In this document: positions 44,458 to 54,007 of the stretch, in pieces
Layout: each line of letters opens with the position of its first letter
Position numbering within the stretch: position 1 is the first letter of the stretch
Origin: Candidatus Krumholzibacteriota bacterium
GTDB lineage: Bacteria; Krumholzibacteriota; Krumholzibacteriia; JAJRXK01
NCBI GenBank assembly: GCA_029262065.1
Contig: JAJDAC010000021.1
Location: forward strand, 1-64,000
Direction: 5' to 3'
Length of the DNA stretch: 64,000 nt
The notes under the pieces: generated by a model
Told to the model about the DNA's origin: nothing
Database searches by the model: none
Seen by the model: the letters and a program-made list of their open reading frames with translations, nothing else
Position numbers and translations under genes: made by a program

Positions 44458-46821
44458 ATGCCCAGAGCCAATCTCGAATCCAGGACCAGATCCATTCCAC
44501 GCCACAAGCTGTGGCTGGCGTTTGCTATTCTGGCACTGACCGGATCCGTCTTTGCGACGGCGACCGCGACGGCCCAGACGCCAGCCGAAACCGCTGACCT
44601 TCTCGAGCGGGTCGAAAATCTGTCGCCCGCGCAGAGAGCGCTCCTGATGGAGCGCCTGCGCGGGGCGCCGATGGTGGCCGACTCCACCGTAACCAATCCC
44701 AGCGCCCAGCCCATCGACGATCGCTTCGAGGCCAGACCGCTGGGTCAGTCGTTGGATGTCGCCGATTCGCTGACCGCGTTGTCATCGAAGCGGCCCCAGT
44801 TGGCTCAGGCCGAGCTGCGCCGATTTGGTCAATCGCTTTTTGACCAGTCGCCCGAAACATTCTCGCCGGGTTCGTTCGGGCCAGTACCCGCCGACTACGT
44901 CATTGGCGTTGGCGACGAACTTGTCGTGGAAATCTGGGGCGACGTAAGCCTACGCGACACTTATCGAGTCGACCGCTCCGGCAGCATCCTCGTGCGCGAT
45001 GCCGGTCGCATCACGTTGACGGGCATGACCCTTGACGCGGCGCGCCGCACGGTCGAACGACAGCTGGCGCGCGTGATCAGCGGCGTGAAGCCGGGCGGCG
45101 GCGGAAGCACCTTCGTAGACGTTACCATGGGCCGCCTGCGTGCCATTCGCGTGTTCGTGATCGGCGAAGCCACGCGTCCGGGCGGTTATGAAGTGAGTGC
45201 GGTTTCAACCGTTTTTCAGGCGTTGTACGCCGCGGGTGGTCCCAGCGAAATTGGTTCCATGCGGGCGATTCAACTCATTCGCAACAACCGGATCACGGCC
45301 GAGTTGGATCTGTACGAATGGCTCACGCGTGGTCTACGCACCCAGGACCTCACGCTGCGCGACGGCGACACGGTGTTCATTCCGGTCACCAATAGTACCG
45401 TGACCATGCAGGGTGAGGTGCGACGTCCCGCCATCTTCGAATTGAAACCCGGCGAGGGCGTACGCGAACTCGTGGCGTTCGCCGGCGGGCTTGGCGCCAA
45501 CGCGCGAGCCGACCTGGCGCACGTGGAGAGGGTGCGGCCGCATGAAGATCGTGCCGTCGGTCAGCTGGATCGCTTGCATCTGGATCTGTCCCTGGAAGGG
45601 GTGTTCGACGTAGGCGCACCTTCGGTCCCCTTGGCCGACGGCGATCGCGTGACGGTGCTTCCGCTAAGCGACCGGGTGGAAGCCTACGTAAGCATCGGCG
45701 GCAGCGTGGGTCTTCCCGGTCGCTACGGATACGAATCGGGCATGCGCCTGAGCGATCTTGTTCAGCGCAGCCAGGGGTTGTGGCGAGACGCCTATCGCGA
45801 TCGCGCCGTCCTGGTGCGCGTGCGCGATGATTACACGCGCCAGAGCATTCCCGTGAATCTCTCCTCGATACAGCCGGATTCCGCCGGTGACGTGACGCTG
45901 GCGCCGATGGACTCGCTGCACGTGTTCTCGCGTGAGATCTTCCAGGAAGAACGCATGCTGTCGATCCACGGCGAGGTTCGCGTTCCGGGCGAGTACCCGT
46001 ACTTCGAAGACATGACTCTTCAGGACCTGGTACTGGCGGCCGGTGGACTTCTGGAGTCAGCCGAGGCGCGCTCAGCCCAGGTGAGCCGCGTCACGCTCGA
46101 TGGCGAGGGCGGCGACGGGCTGGCCGAGCTGTTCGACGTAGAGTTGGGGCGCGATGGATCATCGCCAGAGTCGGCTACCTTCGGGCTTTCCAACCATGAC
46201 CATGTGTTCGTGCGCAAGCTTCCCGGCTACGAGCTGCAGCGCAACGTCATCGTCGAGGGCGAGGTACGTTACCCGGGTGTGTACACGTTGCATTCGCGCG
46301 AGGAACGACTGTCGAGCGTGATCGCCCGCGCCGGCGGATTGCTCGACACGGCCTATCCCACCGGCTTTCGCTTCGTCCGCAGCGAAGGCGATGTGGGCAA
46401 CGTGGGTCTGGACCTGGCCAAGGCCATGAAGGATCCCGGCGGCGCCAACGACATCATCTTGATGGCGGGTGACGAGATCGTCATTCCACCCCAGCCCATG
46501 AGCGTGCGCGTGGTGGGTGCGGTGGGTTTTCCCACCAGCGTGGTGTTCGAAAAGGGCAAGAGCATTGGCGACTACGTAAAGAACGCCGGTGGTTTCACGC
46601 GCGATGCCGACAAGGGCGGCACCAAGATCGTGTACCCCAATGGTCTTTCCGGCGGTGTGCGCAGGTTGTGGCCCGACCCGGGAGTGAAACCGGGATCGAC
46701 CATCTTCGTGCCCAGTCGCGATCCCACCGAGGGTGTGGACTGGGGCCAGGTGATCGTGGGTACCACGTCGATCATCTCGAGTCTGGCGACCATCTATCTG
46801 GTCATCGACAGGACGAACTGA
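44458..46821 (+). CDS. Wza/OtnA-type polysaccharide export protein with multiple SLBB domains
   Basis: 787 residues with a type I signal peptide (to about residue 40, TATAQ) and no lipobox Cys. A Poly_export domain (PADYVIGVGDELVVEIWG, about residues 145-230) is followed by about six SLBB-type repeats to residue 770, several recognisable by a VxGEVRxPGxY core (IHGEVRVPGEYPY, IVEGEVRYPGVYTL). A C-terminal hydrophobic helix (VIVGTTSIISSLATIYLVI) ends the protein. It should form the periplasmic/outer-membrane export channel. The length (787 versus about 380 for Wza) is from extra SLBB repeats. Its TGA overlaps the Wzz-like start. Confidence 0.93.
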   Translation: MPRANLESRTRSIPRHKLWLAFAILALTGSVFATATATAQTPAETADLLERVENLSPAQRALLMERLRGAPMVADSTVTNPSAQPIDDRFEARPLGQSLDVADSLTALSSKRPQLAQAELRRFGQSLFDQSPETFSPGSFGPVPADYVIGVGDELVVEIWGDVSLRDTYRVDRSGSILVRDAGRITLTGMTLDAARRTVERQLARVISGVKPGGGGSTFVDVTMGRLRAIRVFVIGEATRPGGYEVSAVSTVFQALYAAGGPSEIGSMRAIQLIRNNRITAELDLYEWLTRGLRTQDLTLRDGDTVFIPVTNSTVTMQGEVRRPAIFELKPGEGVRELVAFAGGLGANARADLAHVERVRPHEDRAVGQLDRLHLDLSLEGVFDVGAPSVPLADGDRVTVLPLSDRVEAYVSIGGSVGLPGRYGYESGMRLSDLVQRSQGLWRDAYRDRAVLVRVRDDYTRQSIPVNLSSIQPDSAGDVTLAPMDSLHVFSREIFQEERMLSIHGEVRVPGEYPYFEDMTLQDLVLAAGGLLESAEARSAQVSRVTLDGEGGDGLAELFDVELGRDGSSPESATFGLSNHDHVFVRKLPGYELQRNVIVEGEVRYPGVYTLHSREERLSSVIARAGGLLDTAYPTGFRFVRSEGDVGNVGLDLAKAMKDPGGANDIILMAGDEIVIPPQPMSVRVVGAVGFPTSVVFEKGKSIGDYVKNAGGFTRDADKGGTKIVYPNGLSGGVRRLWPDPGVKPGSTIFVPSRDPTEGVDWGQVIVGTTSIISSLATIYLVIDRTN

Positions 46822-47867
46822 TGTCGGTCGACCAAATTGCCCGTGAAGTGGCGCAGGAAGTCGAGCGGCAGCGTTCGGCGGCGGTGGCGGCCGAACGGGT
46901 CCGAACCGATCCATCGACCGACAATCTGCGCGCCCTGATTTCGCGTTGGCGCGTGGTAGCTACTATCACGTTGGCCGGAAGCGCTCTGGCTACCGCATAC
47001 GCATTCCTGACGCCCACGATCTATCGAGCTGAAGCGACTGTGCTGCCGTCGTCTGCAATTTCCTCGTCGTCCGGTCTGGCGCAGCTGGGCAACCTGGGTG
47101 ACGCGGCCACGCAGCTGGGCCTCAACCTGGGGGGCAATGGCGCCGACCCATCGGCGCTCTTTCCGAAACTTCTGCGTAGCCGCGGTCTGGGGTTGGCCGT
47201 GTTGTCTCGCGAGTACACCGGCGAGGACGGCCAGTCGCGTACCTTGTTCGAGGTGCTCGGAGTCGACGAGGCCGACGAGCGCCGCCGCCAGGAAAGAGCC
47301 CTTCGCCGGTTTCACTCGGGTGTGCTGCGCTATGGCCACGATCGCAAGAGCGGTGTGAGCTCCGTCGCGGTTGAAATGGAAGACCCGGTCGTCGCGGCGG
47401 CCGTGGCCAATGACCTCATCGACGAACTGGACCAGCGTAGCCGCGAGATCAAATTGGAACAGGCCCAGAACCAGGTCGATTTCGTTTCCGAGCGCGTGGC
47501 GGCAATTGCCGTGGACCTGGCCAAATCCGAAGAACGCCTGCGCGAGTTCCGGTCGGCCAACCGGCAAACCGGTGGGTCGCCCACGCTGATGTTGGAAGAG
47601 GCGCGTCACATGCGCGACGTGGAACTGAATCAGCAGTTGTTCATTACGCTGAAAGCTCAGCAGGAGATCGCCCTGATCGAAGAAGGGCGAAACACGCCAC
47701 TCATCGCGGTCATCGATCGTGCCGTAGTGCCGGTGCGCAGGCATGCACCCGACCGTGCGGGAATCATGCTCAGCGGCTTCTTCCTGTCCCTGATTCTGGG
47801 CGCGGCGGCAGCGGTGGTGTTGCACCAGTGGACGACGGTCCGACGCGCCTGGGCGGGGAGCGCTTGA
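46821..47867 (+). CDS. Wzz/chain-length-determinant protein
   Basis: 348 residues with two membrane helices, near residues 45-63 and 310-330, around a periplasmic region with long coiled coils (SREIKLEQAQNQVDFVSERV and the following part). The GNVTLPSS-like start (RAEATVLPSS) and the end (VVPVRRHAPDRAGIM) match the Wzz/VPS_EpsG layout. No tyrosine-kinase P-loop is fused, and no BY-kinase or phosphatase gene is in the window, so the usual phospho-switch for chain length is not visible. ATG overlaps the stop of the Wza-like gene by one base. Confidence 0.9.
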   Translation: MSVDQIAREVAQEVERQRSAAVAAERVRTDPSTDNLRALISRWRVVATITLAGSALATAYAFLTPTIYRAEATVLPSSAISSSSGLAQLGNLGDAATQLGLNLGGNGADPSALFPKLLRSRGLGLAVLSREYTGEDGQSRTLFEVLGVDEADERRRQERALRRFHSGVLRYGHDRKSGVSSVAVEMEDPVVAAAVANDLIDELDQRSREIKLEQAQNQVDFVSERVAAIAVDLAKSEERLREFRSANRQTGGSPTLMLEEARHMRDVELNQQLFITLKAQQEIALIEEGRNTPLIAVIDRAVVPVRRHAPDRAGIMLSGFFLSLILGAAAAVVLHQWTTVRRAWAGSA

Positions 47868-47868
47868 A

Positions 47869-49206
47869 TTGCCCACTGACACGGAAACCCATGCGTACCG
47901 GTCCCGGTTCTCGCTTTCGGTTTTCACGGCAATCCAGATAGTTCTTTCCTTCTCCATCCAGTGGTACGCAGCCTACCGGTTGGGTGCGGGGCACCAGATC
48001 GACGCTCTCTACGCGGCCCTGACGCTACCGCAGCTCATCTCGGCGTTCGCCTTCGATTCGTTGCGGGCCATTCTGGTGCCCTGGTGGGCCAGCCAACCGC
48101 GCGCCGAGCAAACCCGGTCGCAGTTCTCCCTGTTGATCACGGTGGGCGGGCTGGCGCTGGTTACCGCGGCGGTGGTGATTGCGATTGCTCCGCTGTCGCA
48201 GAAGGTCCTGGCTCCGGGTTTCGACGCGGCGACTTCGCGCCTCAGCGTGGACCTGCTGCGCATCGTCGGGTTGATCGTGCCCGGCGCCGCGCTGTTCGCG
48301 GTCCTGGCCGCCTACGATCAGGCCCGCGGTCGGTTCGCACGCGTGGCCTTGGCCAGCGTGGTGAGCACGGCCCTCGCGTTTGGTCTTCTGGTGTTTGGCC
48401 TGGAGCGTGGCGGAATCCATTTGGTGGCCTGGGCGCAGGTGGTTGCGCTGGGTGGTCCGGCGATTTTTCTGGTGTCGAGCGTGGCGCGCCCGTCGGCGTT
48501 TGACCCTGCGTTTGGCCGTGAGTTGTGGAGACGACTGCGCGTGGTCTACATGGGCACCGCGGTTGTCCGGTCGGGGTTCGTCGTCGACCGCTTGCTGGCG
48601 TCGTTTCTGGCTCCCGGCAGCATTACCCTGCTCGATCTGACCCAACGCATCCACGGCGCCATTGTGCGCACTCTGAATCAAGGTGTCGTGACGCCCGTCG
48701 TCCCGTCATTGGCGGTTTCCGCTCATCGGCCCGGGCGGGCGGAATTCCACCGAATGAGCCGCCGCACGCGAGATCGCATCCTGGTAATCAGCGCGATCGT
48801 CGTCCTTCTGATTCTGGTGGGCATCGGCGCCGGTCGGTTCTGGTCGAACGGATTCGGACCGGAAGAATCATTTGGTGCGTTTGACGCGCCTACTTTGCGG
48901 ATGTTTTTTCAGCTGCTGGCTCTGGTGTCGGGTATCACGCTCTTCGGCGGCGCGGTCCACGCCTGGACCAGTACGTTCTACGCGGCCGACGACGCGATGA
49001 GCCCCACCAAGGCCGCGGTCATTGCATTCGCAGTGGGTTTGGTATTCAAGTTGTTGGGATTCTGGTGGGGGGGCGTACTGGGGCTGGCCGCGTCCATTTC
49101 GGTGCAGTACGCGGTCCACTGGATTCTTCTCGAGCAGAGGGCCCGGGGCCAGCGCAGTCGCGATCACGAGCCCATCGTTCCCGTCGCTCCGACCGTGGCG
49201 CGGTGA
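47869..49206 (+). CDS. Polysaccharide flippase, MurJ/Wzx-type
   Basis: 445 residues from a TTG start with GGGGAG eight bases upstream; about 12-14 helices. The N-terminal pattern LGAGHQIDALYAALTLPQLIS and the later RSGFVVDRLLASFLAPGSIT are MurJ-like, where MATE-fold lipid II flippases show G-x-x-x-D-A-F-x-x-A-x-x-x-P. In this position, between Wzz and a GT4, it should flip the undecaprenyl-linked repeat unit. TTG, one base after the Wzz TGA; it overlaps the GT4 start by one base. Confidence 0.88.
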   Translation: MPTDTETHAYRSRFSLSVFTAIQIVLSFSIQWYAAYRLGAGHQIDALYAALTLPQLISAFAFDSLRAILVPWWASQPRAEQTRSQFSLLITVGGLALVTAAVVIAIAPLSQKVLAPGFDAATSRLSVDLLRIVGLIVPGAALFAVLAAYDQARGRFARVALASVVSTALAFGLLVFGLERGGIHLVAWAQVVALGGPAIFLVSSVARPSAFDPAFGRELWRRLRVVYMGTAVVRSGFVVDRLLASFLAPGSITLLDLTQRIHGAIVRTLNQGVVTPVVPSLAVSAHRPGRAEFHRMSRRTRDRILVISAIVVLLILVGIGAGRFWSNGFGPEESFGAFDAPTLRMFFQLLALVSGITLFGGAVHAWTSTFYAADDAMSPTKAAVIAFAVGLVFKLLGFWWGGVLGLAASISVQYAVHWILLEQRARGQRSRDHEPIVPVAPTVAR

Positions 49207-50174
49207 TGGCGGTGCGTGTGCTTTCGGTCATCCCGGGTGAGGACGGCGGTTCGTCCATGATCTTCGCGAAACGTCAGAGTTCGTGTCTGGCCGCGTTGGG
49301 ACTGCACGTGACCGATTTCTATCTGACCGCCCGAACCGAACCGATTTCGGTTTGGCGCGAAGTAAACCGTTTGCGCCGGACGCTGCGCGAAGTTCGGCCC
49401 GATCTTGTCCACGCACACTACGGGACGGTCACGGCATTGGTCTGCGTGATCGCTTCTTCGGTTCCGGTGGTGGTCACCTACCGCGGTAGCGATCTGAATC
49501 CATCGCCCGCGGTGGCGGCGTGGCGTACCCTTCTGGGGCGATTGTTGTCGCAGCTGGCTGCATTGCGGGCGTGCGGCATCATCTGTGTCAGCGATCAGCT
49601 CAAGAGCCGGCTCTGGTGGCGACGCGATCGCGCCGTGGTCATCCCCAGCGGTGTCGATCTCGATCATTTTTCGCCGCGGCCGCGGGCCGAGGCTCGGCAG
49701 CGGTTGGGCTGGGACGATCGGCCCGTGGTCATGTTCAATTGTGGGCTCGATCCCTGGGTCAAGCGTATCGAGATGGCCGAGGCATCGGTGGAGCTTGCCC
49801 GACGGGAGTTTCCGTCGTTGCGGTTCGAGGTGATGCGGGGCGACGTGGATCCCGCCCGCGTCCCGCTGCTCTTCAACGCGGCGGACTGTCTGCTCGTGAC
49901 CAGTCGATTCGAGGGCTCACCCAACGTGGTCAAGGAAGCGCTGGCCTGCAATCTGCCCGTGGTGGCGGTGGACGTGGGCGACATACGGATTCGTATCGAG
50001 GGCGTCGACGGTTGTTTCGTGGTGCAGCCCGAACCCGCGGCGTTGGCCCAGGCACTGATGGGCGTGTTGCGGAAGGGCCAACGAATAGCTGGCCGTGAAC
50101 GCGTACGCGAACTGGGACAGGACCACGTGGCCCAGAGGGTACGGGCGGTCTACGGTGCGGCGGTGATGCGCTGA
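49206..50174 (+). CDS. GT4-family glycosyltransferase
   Basis: 322 residues with GT-B fold features: N-terminal VRVLSVIPGEDGGSSM and LVHAHYGTVTALV (acceptor domain), IPSGVDLDHFSP linker, and FEGSPNVVKEALACNLPVVA carrying the E-x7-E motif that binds the nucleotide-sugar donor. It probably adds one sugar to the lipid-linked repeat unit on the cytoplasmic side. ATG overlaps the flippase stop by one base; it overlaps the next start by one base. Confidence 0.92.
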   Translation: MAVRVLSVIPGEDGGSSMIFAKRQSSCLAALGLHVTDFYLTARTEPISVWREVNRLRRTLREVRPDLVHAHYGTVTALVCVIASSVPVVVTYRGSDLNPSPAVAAWRTLLGRLLSQLAALRACGIICVSDQLKSRLWWRRDRAVVIPSGVDLDHFSPRPRAEARQRLGWDDRPVVMFNCGLDPWVKRIEMAEASVELARREFPSLRFEVMRGDVDPARVPLLFNAADCLLVTSRFEGSPNVVKEALACNLPVVAVDVGDIRIRIEGVDGCFVVQPEPAALAQALMGVLRKGQRIAGRERVRELGQDHVAQRVRAVYGAAVMR

Positions 50175-51562
50175 TGGTCCATCTGCTCGTACTCGTGGGC
50201 GCCACGGTCCTGATTGGCCTGTTGGCGTGGGCGACGTGGAAGCGTACGCGTAGCCTGGCGTTCCTCATAGGGACGGGCGCGCTGTATCTGTGGTCACTGT
50301 ACGGCGCATGGTTCATCGTCGGCGACGATCACGTGGGTAACCTGGACGGCAGTTATCAGTATCTGTTCCAGAAGCTGTTTCCCGTGGCCGTTGACGCGAT
50401 GTACCTGCAAGCGATTCTCCTATACACGTTGTTTCTGGTGTCAGTCCAAACCGCGGTGTTGTTGACCGCCCGACGTGACGTGGCGCAAAGCCAGTTCGAT
50501 CCCATTCGGGTCTCGCACACCATGCTCTGGATCATGGGTGCCGTGGCTCTGGGCGGTAGTTTCCTCATCGTTCGTGACAACCTGGTCGAGGCCGCGCTGT
50601 TCAACCGTAGTGGCTACGCGGTCACCGCGGCGGGCCACGAAGCCACGCCGTTGTTTGTGATTCATCAGGTGCTGAGTCGGTTCGCGATTATTCCCGCCGG
50701 CCTGGGGCTGGCCATCGTGGCCAGCGGGCCGGGGGGGCGCTGGTTGGTGGGAGGTCGCGGCCTCCGGGTCGTTACGGGCTATGTCGCGCTCTTGATGGCC
50801 ACCTTTGCCTTCAGTCTGGCCATGGGCAACAAGAACGAGCTGCTGTTCGCCCTCATCTTTTCGTTGCTGTTCTACGTGGGAAATTCGCCGGCGCCGCGTG
50901 TAGGTCGCCTGGCCGTGATTGGGACCGTCGCGTTCCTGGGCGTGGCCTTGGTGGACTTCGTGCGCGCTTTACCGTTGCTCGATCTGGCTACCGGCTTCGA
51001 TGCGGCCAAGGCATGGGCCGTGGTTTCGAACATCTGGACGAGCAACGAAGCCTTCGCGGCCCACATGTCCATGTACGGCGTGCTCCACGAGCACGTTCCG
51101 CTCACCTATGGCAGCAGCCTGGTGAGTTTGGCCGCGTCGGTCGTTCCTCGCGTATTGTGGGAAAGCCGTCCGGCCGAAATCTACTATCACTACGTGGCCA
51201 GCGTTGGCGCCGCCGAGGGGCAGGGCTACACCATTCATCACGCCACGGCCTGGTATCTGAACTTCGGCGTGGCGGGCGTGGTCATGGGCGGCGCAATGTT
51301 GGGCCTGATCTGGAGTTGGTTGCGCGAGCGGCAACTCGTCAGCCGCGGAGGGTCTGGCCTGATACGGTGCGCCTGGACCGTGGGTTTCTTCGCGTTTACG
51401 GCGGGGCTGCCCAACTTCGTGCGTTCGGGACCCGAGGCCTACAAACCCATCGTCGTGTATTCAATTCTTTTTCCTGCGTTCATCGTGTGGGCTTCGGCCC
51501 TGGCGGTTCGTTTCGCCCGGGCCCTCGATCGCGCCAGGACGGCGGAGGTGCTCGTCGAATGA
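50174..51562 (+). CDS. Oligosaccharide repeat-unit polymerase (Wzy-like)
   Basis: 462 residues with about 11-12 helices and a large periplasmic loop near residues 290-350 (YHYVASVGAAEGQGYTIHH). The pattern resembles the O-antigen polymerase/O-antigen ligase-like oligosaccharyl polymerases, and the location between a GT4 and a methyltransferase supports Wzy. Sequence similarity is weak in this family, so the assignment rests on topology and context. The ATG overlaps the GT4 stop by one base. Confidence 0.78.
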   Translation: MVHLLVLVGATVLIGLLAWATWKRTRSLAFLIGTGALYLWSLYGAWFIVGDDHVGNLDGSYQYLFQKLFPVAVDAMYLQAILLYTLFLVSVQTAVLLTARRDVAQSQFDPIRVSHTMLWIMGAVALGGSFLIVRDNLVEAALFNRSGYAVTAAGHEATPLFVIHQVLSRFAIIPAGLGLAIVASGPGGRWLVGGRGLRVVTGYVALLMATFAFSLAMGNKNELLFALIFSLLFYVGNSPAPRVGRLAVIGTVAFLGVALVDFVRALPLLDLATGFDAAKAWAVVSNIWTSNEAFAAHMSMYGVLHEHVPLTYGSSLVSLAASVVPRVLWESRPAEIYYHYVASVGAAEGQGYTIHHATAWYLNFGVAGVVMGGAMLGLIWSWLRERQLVSRGGSGLIRCAWTVGFFAFTAGLPNFVRSGPEAYKPIVVYSILFPAFIVWASALAVRFARALDRARTAEVLVE

Positions 51563-52224
51563 GCGAAGTCGAACGCATCCACGAGCGGTACGAACGCCGC
51601 ACCAAGGCCGGCGTTGGCGCGCGGGAAGTCGAAGCCTACGTCGCGCGCGTCAAGTCAGAGCGCCAGGCGTTGTACGCTCGAATACTACGGTCGGGTTGGC
51701 CTTCTCTGGATGACGTGTCCTTGCTGGAGATCGGCGCGGGCAGCGGCGACAACCTACGGTACTTTCGTGAACTGGGAATGGCGCCCGCCAACCTGGTGGC
51801 CAACGAGTTGTTACCCGAGCGAGTGGAGACCCTGCGATCGCGGTTTCCCGACGTGGAAGTTCACCCGGGTAACGCGTTGGAGTTGGACTTCGATGGACGC
51901 TTCGACGTGGTCTTCCAGTCCATGGTGTTCACGTCGATTCTTGACGCTCAATTTCGCAAGGATCTGGCGGCCGCGATCCTGCGCTGGTTGAAGCCCGGGG
52001 GTATTTGCCTGTGGTACGACTTCGTATATGACAATCCACGCAACCCGGATGTGCGCGGAATCCCCACGCGCGAGCTGACCACGCTGTTCTCCGATGCGTC
52101 TTCGATCGAGACGCACAAGGTGACGTTGGCGCCGCCAATCGGTCGTCGGGTTCCGTGGTTGTATACACCGCTGAACGCCGTTCCCTGGCTCAGGACACAC
52201 GTGGTGGCCGTAATTCGTCCCTGA
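51559..52224 (+). CDS. SAM-dependent methyltransferase
   Basis: 221 residues. The class I motif is VSLLEIGAGSGDNLRYFRE (residues about 54-72), followed by the acidic NELLPERVETL and the FDVVFQSMVFTSI segment. Likely modifies a sugar or terminates a chain in the polysaccharide pathway, in line with position after the polymerase (inference). The ATG overlaps the polymerase stop (ATGA). Ends tail-to-tail with the GT2 gene. Confidence 0.85.
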   Translation: MSEVERIHERYERRTKAGVGAREVEAYVARVKSERQALYARILRSGWPSLDDVSLLEIGAGSGDNLRYFRELGMAPANLVANELLPERVETLRSRFPDVEVHPGNALELDFDGRFDVVFQSMVFTSILDAQFRKDLAAAILRWLKPGGICLWYDFVYDNPRNPDVRGIPTRELTTLFSDASSIETHKVTLAPPIGRRVPWLYTPLNAVPWLRTHVVAVIRP

Positions 52225-52269
52225 ACGTTGCCAAGCGGGGTCAGAGATTCCGGTCCGGTTCGAGGCGGG

Positions 52270-53325
52270 TCAGCGCGTCAATTCCGCGGCTGCGCCGGGG
52301 CCACGGCCGAGGGCATGGCCGAGCAGTCCGTTGAGGAATCCGACGCCGTAGGACACATGGAATGTAGCGATGGTCAGCGGCAGCAGGGGCAGGAGAGTCC
52401 ATCCCTTACGCGCGGCGATCCCCACGGATCCCGCCAACACGAAGGTGGCGTAGATCGCCAGAAGCCCCACCAGAAGAAGTCTTCCGAGTTGCGAGAACGT
52501 CGCCGCCACGGCGAGCAACGCCAGCGTGGCCACGAATGCGCTGGGCACGAGGTGTCGTACCGAGGCAGGGATCCGATGTTTCCGGATGACGGCTACCTTC
52601 CAGTACCCGTACTGGTAGTACTGGCGGGCGAGCGCCCGCAACGAGGCACGAGGTTGATACCACGACTGGATGGCGGGCGATTGCCATATGCGATGGCCAG
52701 CGCGGCGTATGCGTAGGTTGTGTTCATCATCCTGGTTTCGCACCAGGTTCTCGTCAAACAGTCCTACTTCATCGAAGAGGTCGCGTCGCCAGCATCCGTA
52801 GGTGACCGTGTCCACTTCACCCTCGTAGTCGGGGAAATGGAATTGGGCACCGCCCACCGCGAAACGGGATCCATAGGCCGCGGCAATGGTCCGACCCATG
52901 CGACCTTCGGCCACCGTGCGGGCGGGGCCGCCCACATTGGCGGCGCCGGTCGTTTCGAGAGTTTCGACGCATCGCTCCACGTAGTCGTCGGCGTAGCGGG
53001 TGTGCACGTCCATGCGCACGATGGTGGCGCCGCGCGCGACCTCGATCGCTCGGTTCATACCGCAGCTGACGATCTTCCGGGGATTGTCGATCACGCGGAC
53101 GTTGGGGTATTCCTGGCTCCAGCCGTCCAGGATCTCCCGCGTTCCGTCGTCGCTTGCTCCGTCCACGATCAGCAGTTCGATTCCGCCTTCGGGCGGACGC
53201 TGGGCCAGCAAATCCCGCATGAACGCGTCGATCGTCGTACGCTCGTTGCGGCAGGGGACGATGACCGAAACGGCGGGGCCGATGGTCGCGCGGTGCATGC
53301 TCGTGGTCTGCGGCTGCGTTTGCAT
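52270..53325 (-). CDS. GT2-family glycosyltransferase with C-terminal helices
   Basis: 351 residues. The GT-A domain has SVIVPCRNERTTIDAFMRD, LLIVDGASDDGTREIL, and the acidic MDVHTRYADDYVERCVETL near residue 105, and ends near residue 235. Three hydrophobic segments follow (about 240-340). Similar to ExoA/succinoglycan-type enzymes; the sugar is unknown. The start MQTQPQTTSMHRA follows the stop of the initiating transferase gene by 5 bases, so it is in the same operon. Confidence 0.88.
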   Translation of the reverse strand: MQTQPQTTSMHRATIGPAVSVIVPCRNERTTIDAFMRDLLAQRPPEGGIELLIVDGASDDGTREILDGWSQEYPNVRVIDNPRKIVSCGMNRAIEVARGATIVRMDVHTRYADDYVERCVETLETTGAANVGGPARTVAEGRMGRTIAAAYGSRFAVGGAQFHFPDYEGEVDTVTYGCWRRDLFDEVGLFDENLVRNQDDEHNLRIRRAGHRIWQSPAIQSWYQPRASLRALARQYYQYGYWKVAVIRKHRIPASVRHLVPSAFVATLALLAVAATFSQLGRLLLVGLLAIYATFVLAGSVGIAARKGWTLLPLLPLTIATFHVSYGVGFLNGLLGHALGRGPGAAAELTR

Positions 53326-53330
53326 ACGGG

Positions 53331-53924
53331 TCAGATCTTCAGAACCGCTTTGCGCACCGTCTCGGCGATCACGCCCATATCGCGCCAGCCGCTACGATGC
53401 TCCAGGTACTCGGCGTTGATAGCCAGTTTCTGGGGCAGGATCTCCTCCACGTAGAAGCGCTCGGGATCTTCCACCGTTTGCAGCATGGCGCTCTCGTTGC
53501 GGAACTGGATACTCGCGGGGTCGGTAATTCCCGGTGGCACCAGAAGCACCGCTCGTTGCACTTCGTCGTACAAGCGAACGTATTCGGGCACCTCGGGCCG
53601 GGGGCCCACGAATTTCATGTCGCCGCGCAGCACGTTCCAGAGCTGGGGCAACTCATCGAGTTTGAACTTTCGCAGGGCGACTCCCACCCACGTCACGCGG
53701 GCGTCGGCGCCAATGGTCAGCGGTCCGCCGACTTCGCGGGCGTTACAGACCATCGTGCGAAATTTGATGATATTAAAGGACTTACCACCGCGACCCACTC
53801 GTTCCTGGCGGAAGAGTATGGGACCCGAAGACGTCAGCGCGATCGCGACGGCGCAAAGCAAGAGTACGGGTGATGCTACCGCCAAACCCGTGGCGGCAAA
53901 AAGCACCTCTCCCCACCGGTGCAT
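53331..53924 (-). CDS. PglC/WbaP-type initiating sugar-phosphate transferase
   Basis: 197 residues, a monotopic phosphoglycosyl transferase: a reentrant N-terminal helix with the Ser-Pro break at S18-P19, FRQERVGRGGKSFNIIKFRTM, the catalytic D90-E91 dyad in FKLDELPQLWNVLRGDM and FVGPRPEVPEY. It should transfer a sugar-1-phosphate from UDP-sugar to undecaprenyl phosphate to start the repeat unit. Size is that of PglC-type short forms, not the long WbaP. Strong AAGGAGG ribosome-binding site six bases before ATG 53924. Confidence 0.94.
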   Translation of the reverse strand: MHRWGEVLFAATGLAVASPVLLLCAVAIALTSSGPILFRQERVGRGGKSFNIIKFRTMVCNAREVGGPLTIGADARVTWVGVALRKFKLDELPQLWNVLRGDMKFVGPRPEVPEYVRLYDEVQRAVLLVPPGITDPASIQFRNESAMLQTVEDPERFYVEEILPQKLAINAEYLEHRSGWRDMGVIAETVRKAVLKI

Positions 53925-54007
53925 CCTGGACCTCCTTGTCCGCGGCGCGTGGGAGCGACACACCGACATGACTGCTCGCGACTGCAAGCAAGTCCTCGGC
54001 CGAAGTG

